Notes: generated by a model not told the origin, from the sequence alone. A stretch of 64,000 nt of DNA from Pandoraea sp. (GCF_004297875.1 NZ_SCSK01000022.1:1-64000); one strand, 5' to 3'. Positions 36,950 through 47,560 are shown, counted from the first letter of the stretch. Numbers and translations: made by a program.

Positions 36950-39900
36950 ATGGCCAAGTTTTTTATCGATCGCCCTATTTTTGCCTGGGTGATCGCGATT
37001 GTCCTGATGCTGGCCGGCGCGCTGTCGATCAAGACGCTGCCGGTCGAGCAATATCCGACCATCGCGCCGCCCGGGGTGCAGATTCGCGCATCCTATGCCG
37101 GCGCGTCCGCGCAGACGGTGGAGGACACGGTGACGCAGGTCATCGAGCAGCAGATGAATGGACTCGATAATCTGCTCTACATCTCCTCGACCAGCGACGA
37201 TTCCGGTACGGCGGAAATCACCCTGACCTTCGCGCCCGGAACGAATCCGGATATCGCTCAGGTGCAGGTGCAGAACAAGCTGCAACTGGCCACGCCGTTG
37301 TTGCCCCAGGCGGTGCAGCAGGCGGGGGTCAGCGTGACGAAATCCCGCACCGGCTTTCTGATGGCGATGGCGTTTGTCTCGACCGATCACAGCATGACGA
37401 AGTACGACCTGGCGAACTACCTGGTCTCGCATGTGCAGGATCCTATCAGCCGGGTCAATGGCGTTGGAACGGTGACCGTGTTCGGCACCCAATACGCGAT
37501 GCGCATCTGGCTCGATCCGAACAAGCTGGCTCGCGTGGGCCTGACCCCGGTGGATGTGGTCAACGCGCTCAAGGACCAGAACGTTCAGGTCGCCGCCGGA
37601 CAGCTGGGCGGCACCCCGGCGGTGCCGGGTCAGTCACTGACGGCGACCATCAGCGAGGCGACCCTGCTGCGTACGCCGGCACAGTTCGGCGACGTGCTGC
37701 TCAAGGTCAATCCGGACGGCTCGCAAGTGCGCGTCAAGGACGTGGCGCGCGTGGCGCTGGGCGGCGAGAATTATGTCACCGACACCAAATACAACGGCGC
37801 GCCCGCGGCCGGCCTGGGCGTCCAGCTGGCCACCGGGGCCAATGCTTTGCAGACAGCCGACGCGGTGCGCGCGAGAATCAACGAGCTGTCGCGGTATTTC
37901 CCGCATGGCCTGAAGGTCGAGTATCCGTACGACACCACGCCGTTCGTGAAAATCTCCATCGAGGAGGTCGTCAAGACGCTGCTCGAGGGGATCGTGCTGG
38001 TATTCCTGGTGATGTATCTGTTCCTGCAGAACCTGCGCGCCACCCTGATCCCGACCATCGCCGTGCCGGTCGTGCTGTTCGGCACTTTCGGCGTGATGGC
38101 GTTGGTCGGCTTCTCGATCAATACCCTCTCGATGTTTGGCATGGTGCTGGCGATCGGGTTGCTGGTCGACGATGCGATCGTCGTGGTGGAGAACGTCGAG
38201 CGGGTGATGGCCGAGGAGGGTCTCTCGCCGCGCGACGCGACGCGCAAGGCCATGGGGCAGATCACCGGCGCGCTAGTCGGCGTGGCGCTGGTGCTCTCGG
38301 CGGTGTTCGTGCCGATGGCCTTTTCCGGCGGTGCGGTCGGTGCGATTTATCGCCAATTCTCGCTGACCATCGTGGTAGCCATGATTCTGTCCGTGCTGGT
38401 GGCGTTGATTCTCACACCGGCGCTTTGCGCGACGCTGCTCAAGCCGATTCCGAAAGGGCATCATGCCGAAAAACAGGGTTTTTTCGGGTGGTTCAACCGC
38501 ACCTTTGACAATGGCCGGCAGAAATATCACACGGGCGTGCAGCATGTGCTCAAGCGCTCGGGCCGTTGGCTGCTGCTGTACCTGCTGCTGATCGGCGCGG
38601 TCGCGCTGCTGTTCGTGCGCATGCCGACATCGTTCCTGCCCAACGAAGATCAGGGCACCATGTTCATTCAGGTGCAGACGCCGCCGGGGACGACGCAGCA
38701 ACGCACCGAGCAGGCGCTCGACGACGTCAGTCACTACCTCCTGAATCAGGAACGTGACGTGGTGCAGTCGACCTTCGAGGTCGCGGGGTTCAACTTCGCC
38801 GGGCGAGGCCAGAACTCCGGGCTGGTATTCGTGCGGCTCAAGGACTGGAGTCTGCGCACGGCCGACAAGGACAAGATGCAGGCGTTGATCGGGCGGATCT
38901 TCGCGCATTTCTCCTCATACAAGAATGCCGTGGTGATTCCGATCAATCCGCCGCCGATCCCATCGCTTGGCACGGCGTCGGGGTTCGACTTCGAACTGGA
39001 GGACCGCGCGGGCCTCGGGCACGCGGCGCTGATGGCCGCTCGCAACGAACTGCTGAGGACGGCCGCGAAGGACCCCGATCTGGCGCTGGTGCGGGCCAAT
39101 GGCCTGGACGACCAGCCCGAGTTCAAGGTGCATATCGACCGCGAGAAGGCCAGCGCGCTTGGCGTGCCGCTCGCCTCGATCGACCAGACCTTCTCGATTG
39201 CCTGGGCCTCGGCCTACGTCAACAACTTTCTCGATACCGACAACCGTATCAAGCGCGTCTATGTGCAGGCCGATGCGCCGTATCGCATGAATCCAAGCGA
39301 TATCGACCGCTGGTACGTTCGCAACACGCAAGGCAAGATGGTGCCGTTCTCATCGTTTGCCAACGCCTCCTGGACCTATGGATCGCCCAAACTGGAGCGC
39401 TACAACGGCGTATCGTCGGTGGAAATCCAGGGTAGCGCCGCGCCGGGCAAAAGCTCGGGCCAGGCGATGAACGAAATCGAAAAGCTCGCCAGCAAGCTGC
39501 CCAAGGGCATCGGTTACGAGTGGACCGGCCTGTCCTATCAGGAGCGTCTGTCGGGCTCTCAGGCGCCGGCGCTGTACGCCATTTCGATTCTGGTGGTGTT
39601 CCTCAGCCTGGCGGCGCTGTATGAAAGCTGGTCGATTCCGTTTTCGGTCATCATGGTAGTGCCGCTGGGCATTATCGGCGCCTTGCTGGCGGCGACCGGG
39701 CGGGGCCTCTCGAACGACGTCTACTTCCAGGTCGGCTTGCTGACCACGGTGGGGTTGTCGGCGAAAAACGCCATTCTGATCGTGGAGTTCGCCAAGAGCC
39801 TCCAGGAGCAGGGCATGTCGGCGATGGCCGCGGCGGTGGAGGCGGCGCGCCTGCGGCTGCGGCCGATTCTGATGACGTCGATGGCGTTCATTCTCGGCGT

Positions 39901-40120
39901 GTTGCCGCTGGCGATCAGCAATGGCGCCGGGTCGGCCAGCCAGCACGCGATCGGTACGGCCGTCATCGGCGGCATGGTGACGGCGACCTTCCTGGCTATC
40001 TTCATGATTCCGATGTTCTTCGTGGTGATTCGCGAGAAATTCTCCAAACGCAATCCGGACTCGCGAGGCGCAGCAACGCCCGATAGCGATGCGCGGAATT
40101 CCGAAGGAGATCACTCATGA
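36950..40120 (+). CDS. RND multidrug efflux transporter (AcrB/MexB/BpeB-like, HAE1)
   Basis: A 1056-residue inner-membrane proton/drug antiporter. It starts [17 protein letters not shown], as HAE1 pumps do, and has two periplasmic loops. The proton-relay aspartate pair lies in [17 protein letters not shown] near residue 410. The repeat half includes [19 protein letters not shown] near 940. The length and residues are intact. Its stop overlaps the ATG of the channel gene. Substrates cannot be read from sequence; BpeB relatives export macrolides and other drugs. Confidence 0.97.
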   Translation: MAKFFIDRPIFAWVIAIVLMLAGALSIKTLPVEQYPTIAPPGVQIRASYAGASAQTVEDTVTQVIEQQMNGLDNLLYISSTSDDSGTAEITLTFAPGTNPDIAQVQVQNKLQLATPLLPQAVQQAGVSVTKSRTGFLMAMAFVSTDHSMTKYDLANYLVSHVQDPISRVNGVGTVTVFGTQYAMRIWLDPNKLARVGLTPVDVVNALKDQNVQVAAGQLGGTPAVPGQSLTATISEATLLRTPAQFGDVLLKVNPDGSQVRVKDVARVALGGENYVTDTKYNGAPAAGLGVQLATGANALQTADAVRARINELSRYFPHGLKVEYPYDTTPFVKISIEEVVKTLLEGIVLVFLVMYLFLQNLRATLIPTIAVPVVLFGTFGVMALVGFSINTLSMFGMVLAIGLLVDDAIVVVENVERVMAEEGLSPRDATRKAMGQITGALVGVALVLSAVFVPMAFSGGAVGAIYRQFSLTIVVAMILSVLVALILTPALCATLLKPIPKGHHAEKQGFFGWFNRTFDNGRQKYHTGVQHVLKRSGRWLLLYLLLIGAVALLFVRMPTSFLPNEDQGTMFIQVQTPPGTTQQRTEQALDDVSHYLLNQERDVVQSTFEVAGFNFAGRGQNSGLVFVRLKDWSLRTADKDKMQALIGRIFAHFSSYKNAVVIPINPPPIPSLGTASGFDFELEDRAGLGHAALMAARNELLRTAAKDPDLALVRANGLDDQPEFKVHIDREKASALGVPLASIDQTFSIAWASAYVNNFLDTDNRIKRVYVQADAPYRMNPSDIDRWYVRNTQGKMVPFSSFANASWTYGSPKLERYNGVSSVEIQGSAAPGKSSGQAMNEIEKLASKLPKGIGYEWTGLSYQERLSGSQAPALYAISILVVFLSLAALYESWSIPFSVIMVVPLGIIGALLAATGRGLSNDVYFQVGLLTTVGLSAKNAILIVEFAKSLQEQGMSAMAAAVEAARLRLRPILMTSMAFILGVLPLAISNGAGSASQHAIGTAVIGGMVTATFLAIFMIPMFFVVIREKFSKRNPDSRGAATPDSDARNSEGDHS

Positions 40121-41616
40121 ACAGGCTTTCTCTGCCATTCCCTCTGGTGGCGGCAGCGCTGATGGCGGGCTGCTCGCTGCAGCCGCATTACGAGCGCCCG
40201 GCAACCGCCGTGGCCGCGGCCTTTCCGACCGGCGACGCATATCGGACCAGCCCGCCCGCCGATACGGCCAGGCAACTGCCCGCGGTCGACATCGGCTGGC
40301 AGAATTTCTTCGGCGATCCGCGCCTGCGCGCATTGGTGGCGCTGGCGCTGCGCAATAACCGCGACTTGCGCGTCTCGGCATTGCAGGTGCAGGAAGCGGC
40401 GGCGCAATACCGGATCGTGCGTGCCGGCCTGTTTCCGACCGTCAACGCGACGGCCAGCGATACGCGCTCGCACGTGCCGGCTGACCTGAGCTCGTCGGGC
40501 AAGCAGATCTCCGGTGTATATTCGGTCGGGCTGGGCGCCGCATCGTGGGAGCTCGATTTCTGGGGGCGCATCCGTAGCCTCAAGGCACAGGCGCTGGCCC
40601 AATACCTGGCGACTGCGCAAGCGCGCAAGGCGGCGGAAATCTCATTGGTGTCCCAGGTCGCCGACCAATATCTCGTGGTGCGCGCTTACGACGAACAACT
40701 CGAGGTCACACGCGAGACGCTGCGCAATGCTCAGGCTTCCTACCAGTTGGCCAAGCTGCAATTCGATGTCGGTACCGGTTCGGAGCTGACCCTGCGCGAA
40801 GCCCAGGGCGTGGTCGAGCAGGCGCGCGCCAGCCTGGCCAGCCAGTTACGTTTGCGCGCGCAGGCCGGGAACGCATTGACGCTGCTGGTCGGCGAGCCGC
40901 TGCCGGCAGATCTGCCGGCGCCGTTGCCGCTCGACGACCAGCACATCCTGGCCGACATTCCAGCCGGGCTGCCGTCCGATTTGCTCACGCGCCGGCCCGA
41001 CATTATGGCCGCGGAACAGCGGTTGCGCGCAGCCAACGCGAATATCGGCGCGGCGCGCGCGGCATTCTTTCCGAAGATCGCGCTGACGGCTCAGTATGGC
41101 ACCGAGAGCGCCACGCTCGGCGGGTTGTTCAAGGCGGGCTCGACAGCGTGGGCGTTCGCGCCGCAGATCACGCTGCCGATCTTCGATGCGGGCACCAACC
41201 TGGCGAATCTGGACCTCGCGCATCTGCAGAAGAATGTGGCAATTGCCCAGTACCAAAAGGCGATCCAAACGGCTTTTCGGGAAGTCTCGGATGGACTGGC
41301 CGCGCGCGGTACTTATGACGACCAGATCGCGGCATTGCAGCAGTATGTCGTGTCTCAGCAGCGCCGGCTCGATTTGTCCAATCTGCTTTACAAGAACGGC
41401 GCAGCCAGCTATTTGACGGTGCTGACGGCACAAACCGATCTGTACTCGGCCCAGCAGTCGCTGATTACCGCCCGCATGCAGCGCCTGACCAATCTGGTCG
41501 ATCTGTACCAGTACCTGGGCGGCGGCTGGATCGCGCATACCGGCGATGCGCCACGGCCCGCGGACGCACCGGTGCAGGTCGGCGCATCCGGCGGCGCTCG
41601 CGCTGCGTCCGACTAG
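40117..41616 (+). CDS. Outer membrane efflux channel lipoprotein (OprM/OprB/NodT family)
   Basis: A 499-residue trimeric channel subunit. The signal peptide ends in LMAGCS with lipidated Cys19. Two repeated halves carry family motifs such as [20 protein letters not shown] near 145, [31 protein letters not shown] near 288 and LPIFDAGTN near 352. ATGA overlap with the pump gene completes the tripartite operon. Confidence 0.96.
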   Translation: MNRLSLPFPLVAAALMAGCSLQPHYERPATAVAAAFPTGDAYRTSPPADTARQLPAVDIGWQNFFGDPRLRALVALALRNNRDLRVSALQVQEAAAQYRIVRAGLFPTVNATASDTRSHVPADLSSSGKQISGVYSVGLGAASWELDFWGRIRSLKAQALAQYLATAQARKAAEISLVSQVADQYLVVRAYDEQLEVTRETLRNAQASYQLAKLQFDVGTGSELTLREAQGVVEQARASLASQLRLRAQAGNALTLLVGEPLPADLPAPLPLDDQHILADIPAGLPSDLLTRRPDIMAAEQRLRAANANIGAARAAFFPKIALTAQYGTESATLGGLFKAGSTAWAFAPQITLPIFDAGTNLANLDLAHLQKNVAIAQYQKAIQTAFREVSDGLAARGTYDDQIAALQQYVVSQQRRLDLSNLLYKNGAASYLTVLTAQTDLYSAQQSLITARMQRLTNLVDLYQYLGGGWIAHTGDAPRPADAPVQVGASGGARAASD

Positions 41617-41651
41617 AGGCATGCATCTAGCCGCGCGCTAGGTGCGCGCGG
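41613..41651 (+). terminator. Two hairpins after the efflux operon
   Basis: CTAGA/TCTAG at 41613-41630 and CCGCGCGC/GCGCGCGG at 41631-41651 form consecutive stem-loops right at the end of the channel gene. There is no T run, so termination efficiency is doubtful. Confidence 0.35.
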
Positions 41652-41711
41652 CAATCGCGGCTATGCTCGAGCTCATCACATCCTGTCGATTCTTTATGGA
41701 GGAAGCTTCCA

Positions 41712-41969
41712 ATGAGCGATCTGAAAATGCGTTTCGACGAGGCCGTGGCCGCGTCCAAGACGCTGCCCGAGCGCCCCGATAATCTCACGCTGCTGCGCAT
41801 CTATGCGCTGTACAAACAGGCGACCCAGGGTGATGCGGCAGGCGAGCGTCCTGGCATGACGGCGATGGTCGAGCGTGCCAAATTCGACGCCTGGGCCATG
41901 CTCAAAGGGGTCACGCCAGACGCCGCGATGACCAGTTATATCGAACTGATCGAATCGCTCAAACATTGA
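41712..41969 (+). CDS. Acyl-CoA-binding protein
   Basis: An 85-residue four-helix ACBP homologue that binds long-chain acyl-CoA esters in the cytosol. The family landmarks LRIYALYKQAT (residues 28-38), the glycine/proline-rich turn GERPGM and AKFDAWAMLKG (57-67) are all present. GGAGG precedes the ATG. It stands alone between the efflux operon and the pilin cluster and has its own terminator. Confidence 0.94.
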   Translation: MSDLKMRFDEAVAASKTLPERPDNLTLLRIYALYKQATQGDAAGERPGMTAMVERAKFDAWAMLKGVTPDAAMTSYIELIESLKH

Positions 41970-41993
41970 GATACCGACACTACCGGTCTCACT

Positions 41994-42025
41994 GCAAACG
42001 GCAGCTTTGGCTGCCGTTTGCTTTT
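41994..42025 (+). terminator. Rho-independent terminator after the ACBP gene
   Basis: GCAAACGGCAG and CTGCCGTTTGC form an 11-bp stem around CTTTGG, followed by four T. Confidence 0.9.
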
Positions 42026-42061
42026 GCATGAGCGCCAGTCGCTCACAACGCCGTTGCATTT

Positions 42062-42090
42062 CGGAATCTTCACCTTTGACGAAGATTCCG
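42062..42090. repeat. 10-base inverted repeat upstream of the pilin cluster
   Basis: CGGAATCTTC and GAAGATTCCG are exact complements across a nine-base spacer, 53 bases before pilV. It has no T tract. It could be an operator or leader hairpin for the pilin operon. Confidence 0.5.
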
Positions 42091-42143
42091 CTTCTCCGCA
42101 CAATGCGCCTTCCTGAATCAGTCCAGTCGGAGAAGGCGCGTCA

Positions 42144-42626
42144 ATGCATGGGTTCTCGCTGATCGAAATCCTGATCGCCATGGCGATCCTGACGGTCGGC
42201 CTGCTGGGTGCCGCGAAACTCCAGGCGCTGGTGCTGCACGCTCACCGCGATGCGTCCCACCATATGGCGGCGGCAGAGCTGGCCGGCGATCTGGCCGAGG
42301 CCATGCTCGTCAACCCGGCGCTGGCGCATGCGGCGGCCCTCGGCGGTCACGGTGATTCGTCGGCTGAATGTCATGCCGGCCCTTGCCAGCCCGATGTGCT
42401 TGCGGCGGCCCAGTGGAGCTCGTGGCAAGCGGCGCTGCGCTTGCGTCTGAGCGCCGCGCATGGCGTGCTTTGTCCGCATGGCAAATTGGCGGTGTCGGGT
42501 GCCCAGTGGCAATGCGGCGATCTTGGCGCACCGGCGCCTTCGCTTGGCATCGGTTGGCGGGTGGGAACGCAGGCCGAGCATTTGCGGGTATTTCACCTGC
42601 CCGCGCCTTTTTATTTTCCAGCCTGA
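42144..42626 (+). CDS. pilV: Type IV pilus minor pilin PilV
   Basis: A 160-residue prepilin. A short leader MHG is cut before FSLIEILIAMAILTVG, the class III signal with Glu at position 5 of the mature chain, by prepilin peptidase PilD. The rest is a variable globular domain with Cys pairs. GGAGAAGG precedes the ATG. It is first in a run pilV-pilW-pilX-pilE-fimT whose products prime pilus assembly at the inner membrane. Confidence 0.88.
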   Translation: MHGFSLIEILIAMAILTVGLLGAAKLQALVLHAHRDASHHMAAAELAGDLAEAMLVNPALAHAAALGGHGDSSAECHAGPCQPDVLAAAQWSSWQAALRLRLSAAHGVLCPHGKLAVSGAQWQCGDLGAPAPSLGIGWRVGTQAEHLRVFHLPAPFYFPA

Positions 42627-42632
42627 TATCGC

Positions 42633-43508
42633 ATGACACGGGCGCTCGAGCACCAGCGTTGGCGTGGCGCGTCGCTGATCGAATTGATGATCGCGCTGAG
42701 CCTGGGATCACTCCTGTTGCTTGCCGCTGCTGCCATGCTGCTCGCCTCGCAGCGGGCGTATGTGTACCAGATGGAGCTTGCCGCGTTGCACGAGCGCGGC
42801 GCGTTCGCGTTGACGATTCTCAGGCGTGTGGTGCGCATGGCGGGATATCGCAACTGGGATCCCGATGCCGGCCGCGTCGCCTGGCCGCCATTGCGCGAGC
42901 GGGTGCCGGCCATTCGCGGCAAGGATAACTGCGCGCTGGCGTTTGCCGCCTGCGGGCCGAGCGTGAACGGCAGCGATTTGCTTGAGGTCAGGCACGAAGG
43001 CAGTGGCGCGGGGGAGGGCGACGGCAGTGTGCTCGATTGTGCCGGCCGGCGCGTGGCCGGGCCCCGTGTCGGCGGTTCAGCCTCGGCCGATGAGCGTGGT
43101 CGCAGCGTCTTTTACGTAACGCGCAGCAGCAACGGCGAGCCGGCATTGTATTGCCGTTATTTCCGCTCGCCGGACGGTAGCCGCGCGGAGGCATTGGTCG
43201 AAGGAGTCGAGAATTTTCAGGTGATCTACGGCATCGACGCGAATGGCGATGGCGTACCGGAGCGGTTCTTGCCGGCGCGCCAGCTGCAGGCCGCGCAATG
43301 GCACCAGGTGGTAGCGGTGCAACTGGCGCTGGTGCTGCGCAGTCCGATCGCGCTCGGCTCGGTGGAGCCGCCCGGCGTCTTTTATCTGTTCGGGCGCCAT
43401 TACCCCGAGACCGACGGCATCTATCGCCCGGACGTTGACGTGACGCGGCCGCGGCATCTGGTGACTGCCACGATTCAGTTGCGCAACGCCGTGCGCCATC
43501 CGTCGTGA
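42633..43508 (+). CDS. pilW: Type IV pilus assembly protein PilW
   Basis: A 291-residue minor pilin. The processing site is in WRGASLIELMIALSLG, cleaved after Gly with Glu at position 5. It is the long PilW type, with DGSRAEALVEGVENFQVIYGIDANGDGVPE near residue 185, the calcium-like DANGDG loop common in PilW. It is six bases after pilV, and its TGA overlaps the GTG of pilX. Confidence 0.9.
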   Translation: MTRALEHQRWRGASLIELMIALSLGSLLLLAAAAMLLASQRAYVYQMELAALHERGAFALTILRRVVRMAGYRNWDPDAGRVAWPPLRERVPAIRGKDNCALAFAACGPSVNGSDLLEVRHEGSGAGEGDGSVLDCAGRRVAGPRVGGSASADERGRSVFYVTRSSNGEPALYCRYFRSPDGSRAEALVEGVENFQVIYGIDANGDGVPERFLPARQLQAAQWHQVVAVQLALVLRSPIALGSVEPPGVFYLFGRHYPETDGIYRPDVDVTRPRHLVTATIQLRNAVRHPS

Positions 43509-44266
43509 GCAGGCGTGGCATAGGGTGTCGAGCGTTCGCCGCACAGCGCGGCCTGGCGCTGGTCGTGACGCTGTTGGCGTTGTCCGGCATGATGATGCTC
43601 GGCATGTCGGCGCTGCGTGTCGTGCAACTGAGCACGCGCATTGCACACGCCGAGCGTGAACGCACGCACGCATTTTATGCGGCCGAAGCGGCATTGGCCG
43701 ATGCGCAGCGCGATATCGTGCATGGCTCGCGGGCAACATTGTTCGCGCAGCCGCCGGCATCGGCGCCAGTAGCGGTGGCTCGCACCGACGCCGCGTACAC
43801 GCGCGAGCCGTTCGTCCCCGGCATCTGTCAGCGCAACGGCACGCGCCAGGGGCTGTGCCAAAGCGCGCCCGGACAGCCGCCCATCTGGCTGACGATAAAT
43901 TTCGACGACGATTCCGTGACCGCGCCAAGTGTCGCCCATGGCACCTTCACCGGGGCGCGTCTGCCGGTTGCGCGGCTGCCGCGCTATGTCATCGAGGCAC
44001 TGCCGGCGATCCCGCGCGCGCCGGACGAGACGTCACTCGATGGACTATATCGCATCACGGCAGCCGGCTACGGGCCGACGCTGCGGCAACCGGTGATTCT
44101 GCAAAGCGTGTATCGCCGCGCGCGGCCAGCCGCACCAAGCGAAGCGGGCTCGGCGACCCAACGGCCGCCCACGGGGCGCTTGAGTTGGCGCGAAATCACC
44201 ACCTGGGACGAGATGCGTGCCGATGCGATTCGCGTCGTGCTGCCAGTCGATGGCACAGCCGATTAA
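43505..44266 (+). CDS. pilX: Type IV pilus assembly protein PilX
   Basis: A 253-residue protein from GTG overlapping pilW. The N-terminal AAQRGLALVVTLLALSGMMMLGMSALR is the PilX pattern, a hydrophobic helix lacking the usual Glu5, and is followed by FYAAEAALADA. In other species PilX, PilV and PilW cooperate with PilY1 at the pilus tip. Here the next gene is a pilE-type pilin only 15 bases on, and no pilY1 is present. Confidence 0.87.
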   Translation: MSRRGIGCRAFAAQRGLALVVTLLALSGMMMLGMSALRVVQLSTRIAHAERERTHAFYAAEAALADAQRDIVHGSRATLFAQPPASAPVAVARTDAAYTREPFVPGICQRNGTRQGLCQSAPGQPPIWLTINFDDDSVTAPSVAHGTFTGARLPVARLPRYVIEALPAIPRAPDETSLDGLYRITAAGYGPTLRQPVILQSVYRRARPAAPSEAGSATQRPPTGRLSWREITTWDEMRADAIRVVLPVDGTAD

Positions 44267-44281
44267 CGAGATCGACGAGAG

Positions 44282-44752
44282 ATGAAACGATATACCGCGG
44301 GATTCACCCTGATCGAATTACTGATTGCCGTGGCGATTGTCGCCGCGCTGGCATCGTTCGCATACAGCGGTTACACGACCTATGTGTTGCGTGCAAAGCG
44401 TGCCGAGGGCCAGGCGGCGCTGCTGCGCAATTTGCAGCGGCTCGAGCAGCACTATTTGGTGAGCGGCACCTACGGCCACAGCCGGGACAAGCCCGAGGAA
44501 CCATGGCCGGGCCTCGATGCTTATTCATCCGATACGCCGACGCGCAGCGCTTACCGGGTGGCGATGGCACCTTGCACCGGCTCAGCCCCGGGCGATGCTG
44601 GCAATGGCGAGCAGGCGTCTTATCGATTGTGCGTGCGTGTGCGCGCGATACCGCACGGGTTTGACGACGGCATCTGCGGGGAACTGCTGTTGCAAAGCGA
44701 CGGCCAACGTGGCGCGGCGGGGCGCCTGCCGGGGCCGGCCGGCTGCTGGTGA
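44282..44752 (+). CDS. pilE: Minor pilin PilE
   Basis: A 156-residue prepilin with leader MKRYTAG cut before FTLIELLIAVAIVAALASFAY. A conserved YLVSGTYG near residue 58 and paired cysteines towards the C-terminus match PilE minor pilins. Its stop overlaps the start of the next gene (GTGATG), so the two are coupled. Confidence 0.88.
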   Translation: MKRYTAGFTLIELLIAVAIVAALASFAYSGYTTYVLRAKRAEGQAALLRNLQRLEQHYLVSGTYGHSRDKPEEPWPGLDAYSSDTPTRSAYRVAMAPCTGSAPGDAGNGEQASYRLCVRVRAIPHGFDDGICGELLLQSDGQRGAAGRLPGPAGCW

Positions 44753-45330
44753 TGCCGGTGCGCAATGCATGCGTATGTCCACGGATCCGGGCGCGCGGCG
44801 TGACTCTGGTCGAATTGCTGATCGTGTTGGCCATCGTCGGCTTGCTCGCGTTGGCCGTGACACCTTCCCTGCAAAATGTGGTGGGCCGCCTGGCCCTGCG
44901 TAGCGCCGCCCACGATTTTCTGGCGACGCTGCACCACGCGCGCGCGGCCGCGCTTTCTCGTCAAGCGCGCGTGGTGGTTGCGCCGCTCGACGGCGCCGAC
45001 TGGTCTTCGGGCTGGATGACGTTCGTCGACAATAACCTGAACAACCGGCACGATCCGGGCGAGGCCATACTGATACGCCAGTTGGCGCTGCGTGGCGGCA
45101 TTGCCGCGACATCGCGTCAGAGCGGCGGTGAGGCGATGCCCTTTATCGCCTATGCGGCCAATGGCTATACCCGTGCGGGCCGTTGGAACTGGTTGTCGGG
45201 AACGGTCACATTTACGTGCGGCGACAAAGCTCGTGCCGTCGTGGTCAATGCACTCGGTCGCGCCAGACTGACCGATACGGCACCCGCATCGCCACCAATC
45301 AACCCGAGGCCTGGCGAAAACAAGTTGTGA
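44749..45330 (+). CDS. GspH/FimT-family pseudopilin
   Basis: A 193-residue prepilin-like protein. The leader ends RARG before VTLVELLIVLAIVGLLALAV. The GspH/FimT domain includes LHHARAAALSRQARVVV near 63 and, at the end, VVNALGRARL. FimT/FimU help initiate pili and, in some species, bind DNA during uptake. In P. aeruginosa fimT/fimU precede pilV, whereas here the gene is last. The start is GTG 44749 or ATG 44752. Confidence 0.88.
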   Translation: MMPVRNACVCPRIRARGVTLVELLIVLAIVGLLALAVTPSLQNVVGRLALRSAAHDFLATLHHARAAALSRQARVVVAPLDGADWSSGWMTFVDNNLNNRHDPGEAILIRQLALRGGIAATSRQSGGEAMPFIAYAANGYTRAGRWNWLSGTVTFTCGDKARAVVVNALGRARLTDTAPASPPINPRPGENKL

Positions 45331-45346
45331 GCGCCGTGAGCCGCCT

Positions 45347-46678
45347 TCAGCGCATTTCGAACCATTCACGGTGAAACCGCCGACCGGGCAACCCGGTCGT
45401 GCGCCAGGCGCGCTGCAGCGTGGCGCCGAAGCGGGCCGGGCCGCAGAACCACAACTCGGCGCCGCTCGGATCGCGCAGCCCCGCGGCGATCGCATCGAAG
45501 TCGAGTGGCCGTTGGCGCGCACTGTCGACCAGTGCGAGCGTCACGCCGGTTTGCGTGCAAAGCGTGCGCAACCGCGACACGTACGGGTCCGTGGCGGCGT
45601 TGCGTGTGCAGTAGAAAAATGTCACCGACGGCGAGCGGCGGCCGAGCCAGCGCAAATACTCGAGGCGTGCCAGAAATGGCGTCAAGCCGATGCCGCCGGC
45701 CACCCAGACTTGCTCCCGGGCGGTGCCGCGAAAATCGAAACCGCCGTAGGGCCCTTCGATTGTCACTTGCTGTCCCTCGGCCAGTCGATTGGCAAGCTGC
45801 CCGGTGTAGTCACCGAGCGCCTTGATGACAAAGCGGATTTTCCTCGCTCCGGGGTCGGCGCCGGCAATTGTGAATGGATGGGGGCCCTCGGCGGGATCGA
45901 AGCAGACATAGGCGAATTGGCCGGGGCGATGCGGCAGGCCGCGCGCGGCCAGGGTGCACTCGACTTCCAGTATGCCGTTATGGGCTTCAAGCCCGGTGAT
46001 CGTTCCGCGCACGCGCCGGCGCCGCCCGACCCCGCCGGTAACGGAAACGACCGCTGCCGCACAGCCAAATAGCGCGCTCAGGCCGATCAGGGCGCCCAAC
46101 GGTGTGAATCGCAGTTGCGGCGGCAATAACAGCAGCGCATGCCAGGTCGTTGCCAAATAAAGCAAGGCCGATAGCCGATGCGTCTTGCGGAACCAGCGGT
46201 AAGGAATGCTGCGCAACAGCGCAATGGCGATCAACGCGCACAGCATCGTGCCGTTGGCCAGCTCAGCCATTTCCTGCGTCGCTGCGTTCCAGTCCAGGCC
46301 GAGCTGTCTCGACGCGTCGGCTGACGGTTGCGAGCGAGCCCGGGCGAGCCCGCCGGGAAGCCATTCCAGGACGCAATGGAGCAACACCACCGCGCCGGTC
46401 GCGATGCCGGCCCATTTGTGCAGTCGATAGCAACGGTCGAGTCCGCCCAGCGGCCTTTCGATCCAGCGCCAACGCATCACCACAACGATCGCAAGCGTCA
46501 GCAGCACATAGGCCCAAACGCCGCTGAGCAGGATCGCTTCGCGCGCGATCTCGGTAACGCTCAGCGGCGCAGAGAATAGATCGCGCGGGGCGCTGAGCCA
46601 CCAGAGCGCAATAATCAATAGGGTAACGATCGACAGGAGGCGCCAGAGGGCCGGTTCGGCAGCTTTCGATGCAAACAT
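45347..46678 (-). CDS. Ferric-reductase-like membrane flavohaem oxidoreductase
   Basis: A 443-residue protein with an N-terminal ferric-reductase-like membrane domain. Helices lie at about 12-30, 44-66 and 85-105, with candidate haem histidines in YRLHKWAG, LLHCVLEW, RKTHRLSALL and TTWHALLLL. A cytosolic ferredoxin-NADP-reductase module follows (HPFTIAGADPG for FAD, VAGGIGLTPFLARL for NAD(P)). The predicted role is moving electrons from NAD(P)H across the membrane. The start is taken as ATG 46678 just before the first helix. It converges on the pilin cluster. Confidence 0.88.
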   Translation of the reverse strand: MFASKAAEPALWRLLSIVTLLIIALWWLSAPRDLFSAPLSVTEIAREAILLSGVWAYVLLTLAIVVVMRWRWIERPLGGLDRCYRLHKWAGIATGAVVLLHCVLEWLPGGLARARSQPSADASRQLGLDWNAATQEMAELANGTMLCALIAIALLRSIPYRWFRKTHRLSALLYLATTWHALLLLPPQLRFTPLGALIGLSALFGCAAAVVSVTGGVGRRRRVRGTITGLEAHNGILEVECTLAARGLPHRPGQFAYVCFDPAEGPHPFTIAGADPGARKIRFVIKALGDYTGQLANRLAEGQQVTIEGPYGGFDFRGTAREQVWVAGGIGLTPFLARLEYLRWLGRRSPSVTFFYCTRNAATDPYVSRLRTLCTQTGVTLALVDSARQRPLDFDAIAAGLRDPSGAELWFCGPARFGATLQRAWRTTGLPGRRFHREWFEMR

Positions 46679-47047
46679 GGTACGGATTCGGAGGGACTGG
46701 GTCGGCCACGAATGTACCGACATGCGCCGCTGGTCGCGGCAGGAAGGCGTCACCTGCGAGATAAGAATTTGTCGGTCCCGGCTTCGGAATGTTTGCGACC
46801 CCGTCAATTTGTCATGCGCCGGGCTGGACGGTTTATCCAGATTGCATTTTTGGGTAGGCGGTTGGGAATTGTCTTAACGCGGGGCGGCGACGTTCTGCCG
46901 CCGTTCCCCCCTTTTCTCGTTCAGCAGTCCCGGTCTCGCCAGCACAATGCGAGCGGTGAAATCACTGACCTGTTGCCCGCGCATGCGATCGCAGCCATTA
47001 CGGCGTTGTTCATGACGGCAATTATTTTTTGGATGAATCAATCGATC
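46679..47047. other. Divergent spacer without clear signals
   Basis: These 369 bases separate the ferric-reductase-like gene from the cytochrome b561 gene. Both flanking frames remain open into it, so either gene could start earlier (for example ATG at 47012 or 47033 for the cytochrome). I see no convincing promoter, repeat or terminator. Confidence 0.5.
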
Positions 47048-47560
47048 ATGAGAACTCAAAAATTTCCGCCGCTGGCGGTCGTGCTCCACTGGCTGTTTGC
47101 CGTTCTGATTCTTTGGGGTATTTTCTCCGGCTTTTACGCTGCGCTCGGTAAGCCCAGCCAGGCGGTATTCAACTGGATTTCGTTTATCAACGTGTCGGCC
47201 ACCGCGCTGTTCACGCCGCTGTTCTTCTTTCGCGTGATTTACCGGATGACCTTTCGCGCGCCGCCGCTCACGCAACTCAGCACGCCCAATATCGTACTGG
47301 CCAAGAGTGTGCAGGTTTTGATTTACTCGATGGCGTTGCTGTCGTTTGTGTCGGGTTGGCTGATGATGTCGCGGCCGGTGAATATCTTCAATCTGATCCA
47401 CATTCCCCAGCCGCTGCACGATCCGCGAGCTCTGGCGATGTGGGCATCCATCCACTTCTACTCCAATGTGCTGCTGGCAGGCTTTGTCTTCCTGCATGTT
47501 GCCGGCGTGCTCAAGCATCAGCTGGTGGGCAAGCGGATTCTGCAGCGCATGGCATTCTGA
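47048..47560 (+). CDS. Cytochrome b561
   Basis: A 170-residue four-helix inner-membrane di-haem cytochrome of the bacterial b561 (YodB/CybB) type. His in AVVLHWLFAVLILWG near residue 14 and later WASIHFYSNVLLAGFVFLHVAGVLKHQ near 133-157 supply haem ligands. It probably oxidises quinol or reduces superoxide, as CybB does. The start is taken at ATG 47048 near the first helix. Confidence 0.88.
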   Translation: MRTQKFPPLAVVLHWLFAVLILWGIFSGFYAALGKPSQAVFNWISFINVSATALFTPLFFFRVIYRMTFRAPPLTQLSTPNIVLAKSVQVLIYSMALLSFVSGWLMMSRPVNIFNLIHIPQPLHDPRALAMWASIHFYSNVLLAGFVFLHVAGVLKHQLVGKRILQRMAF

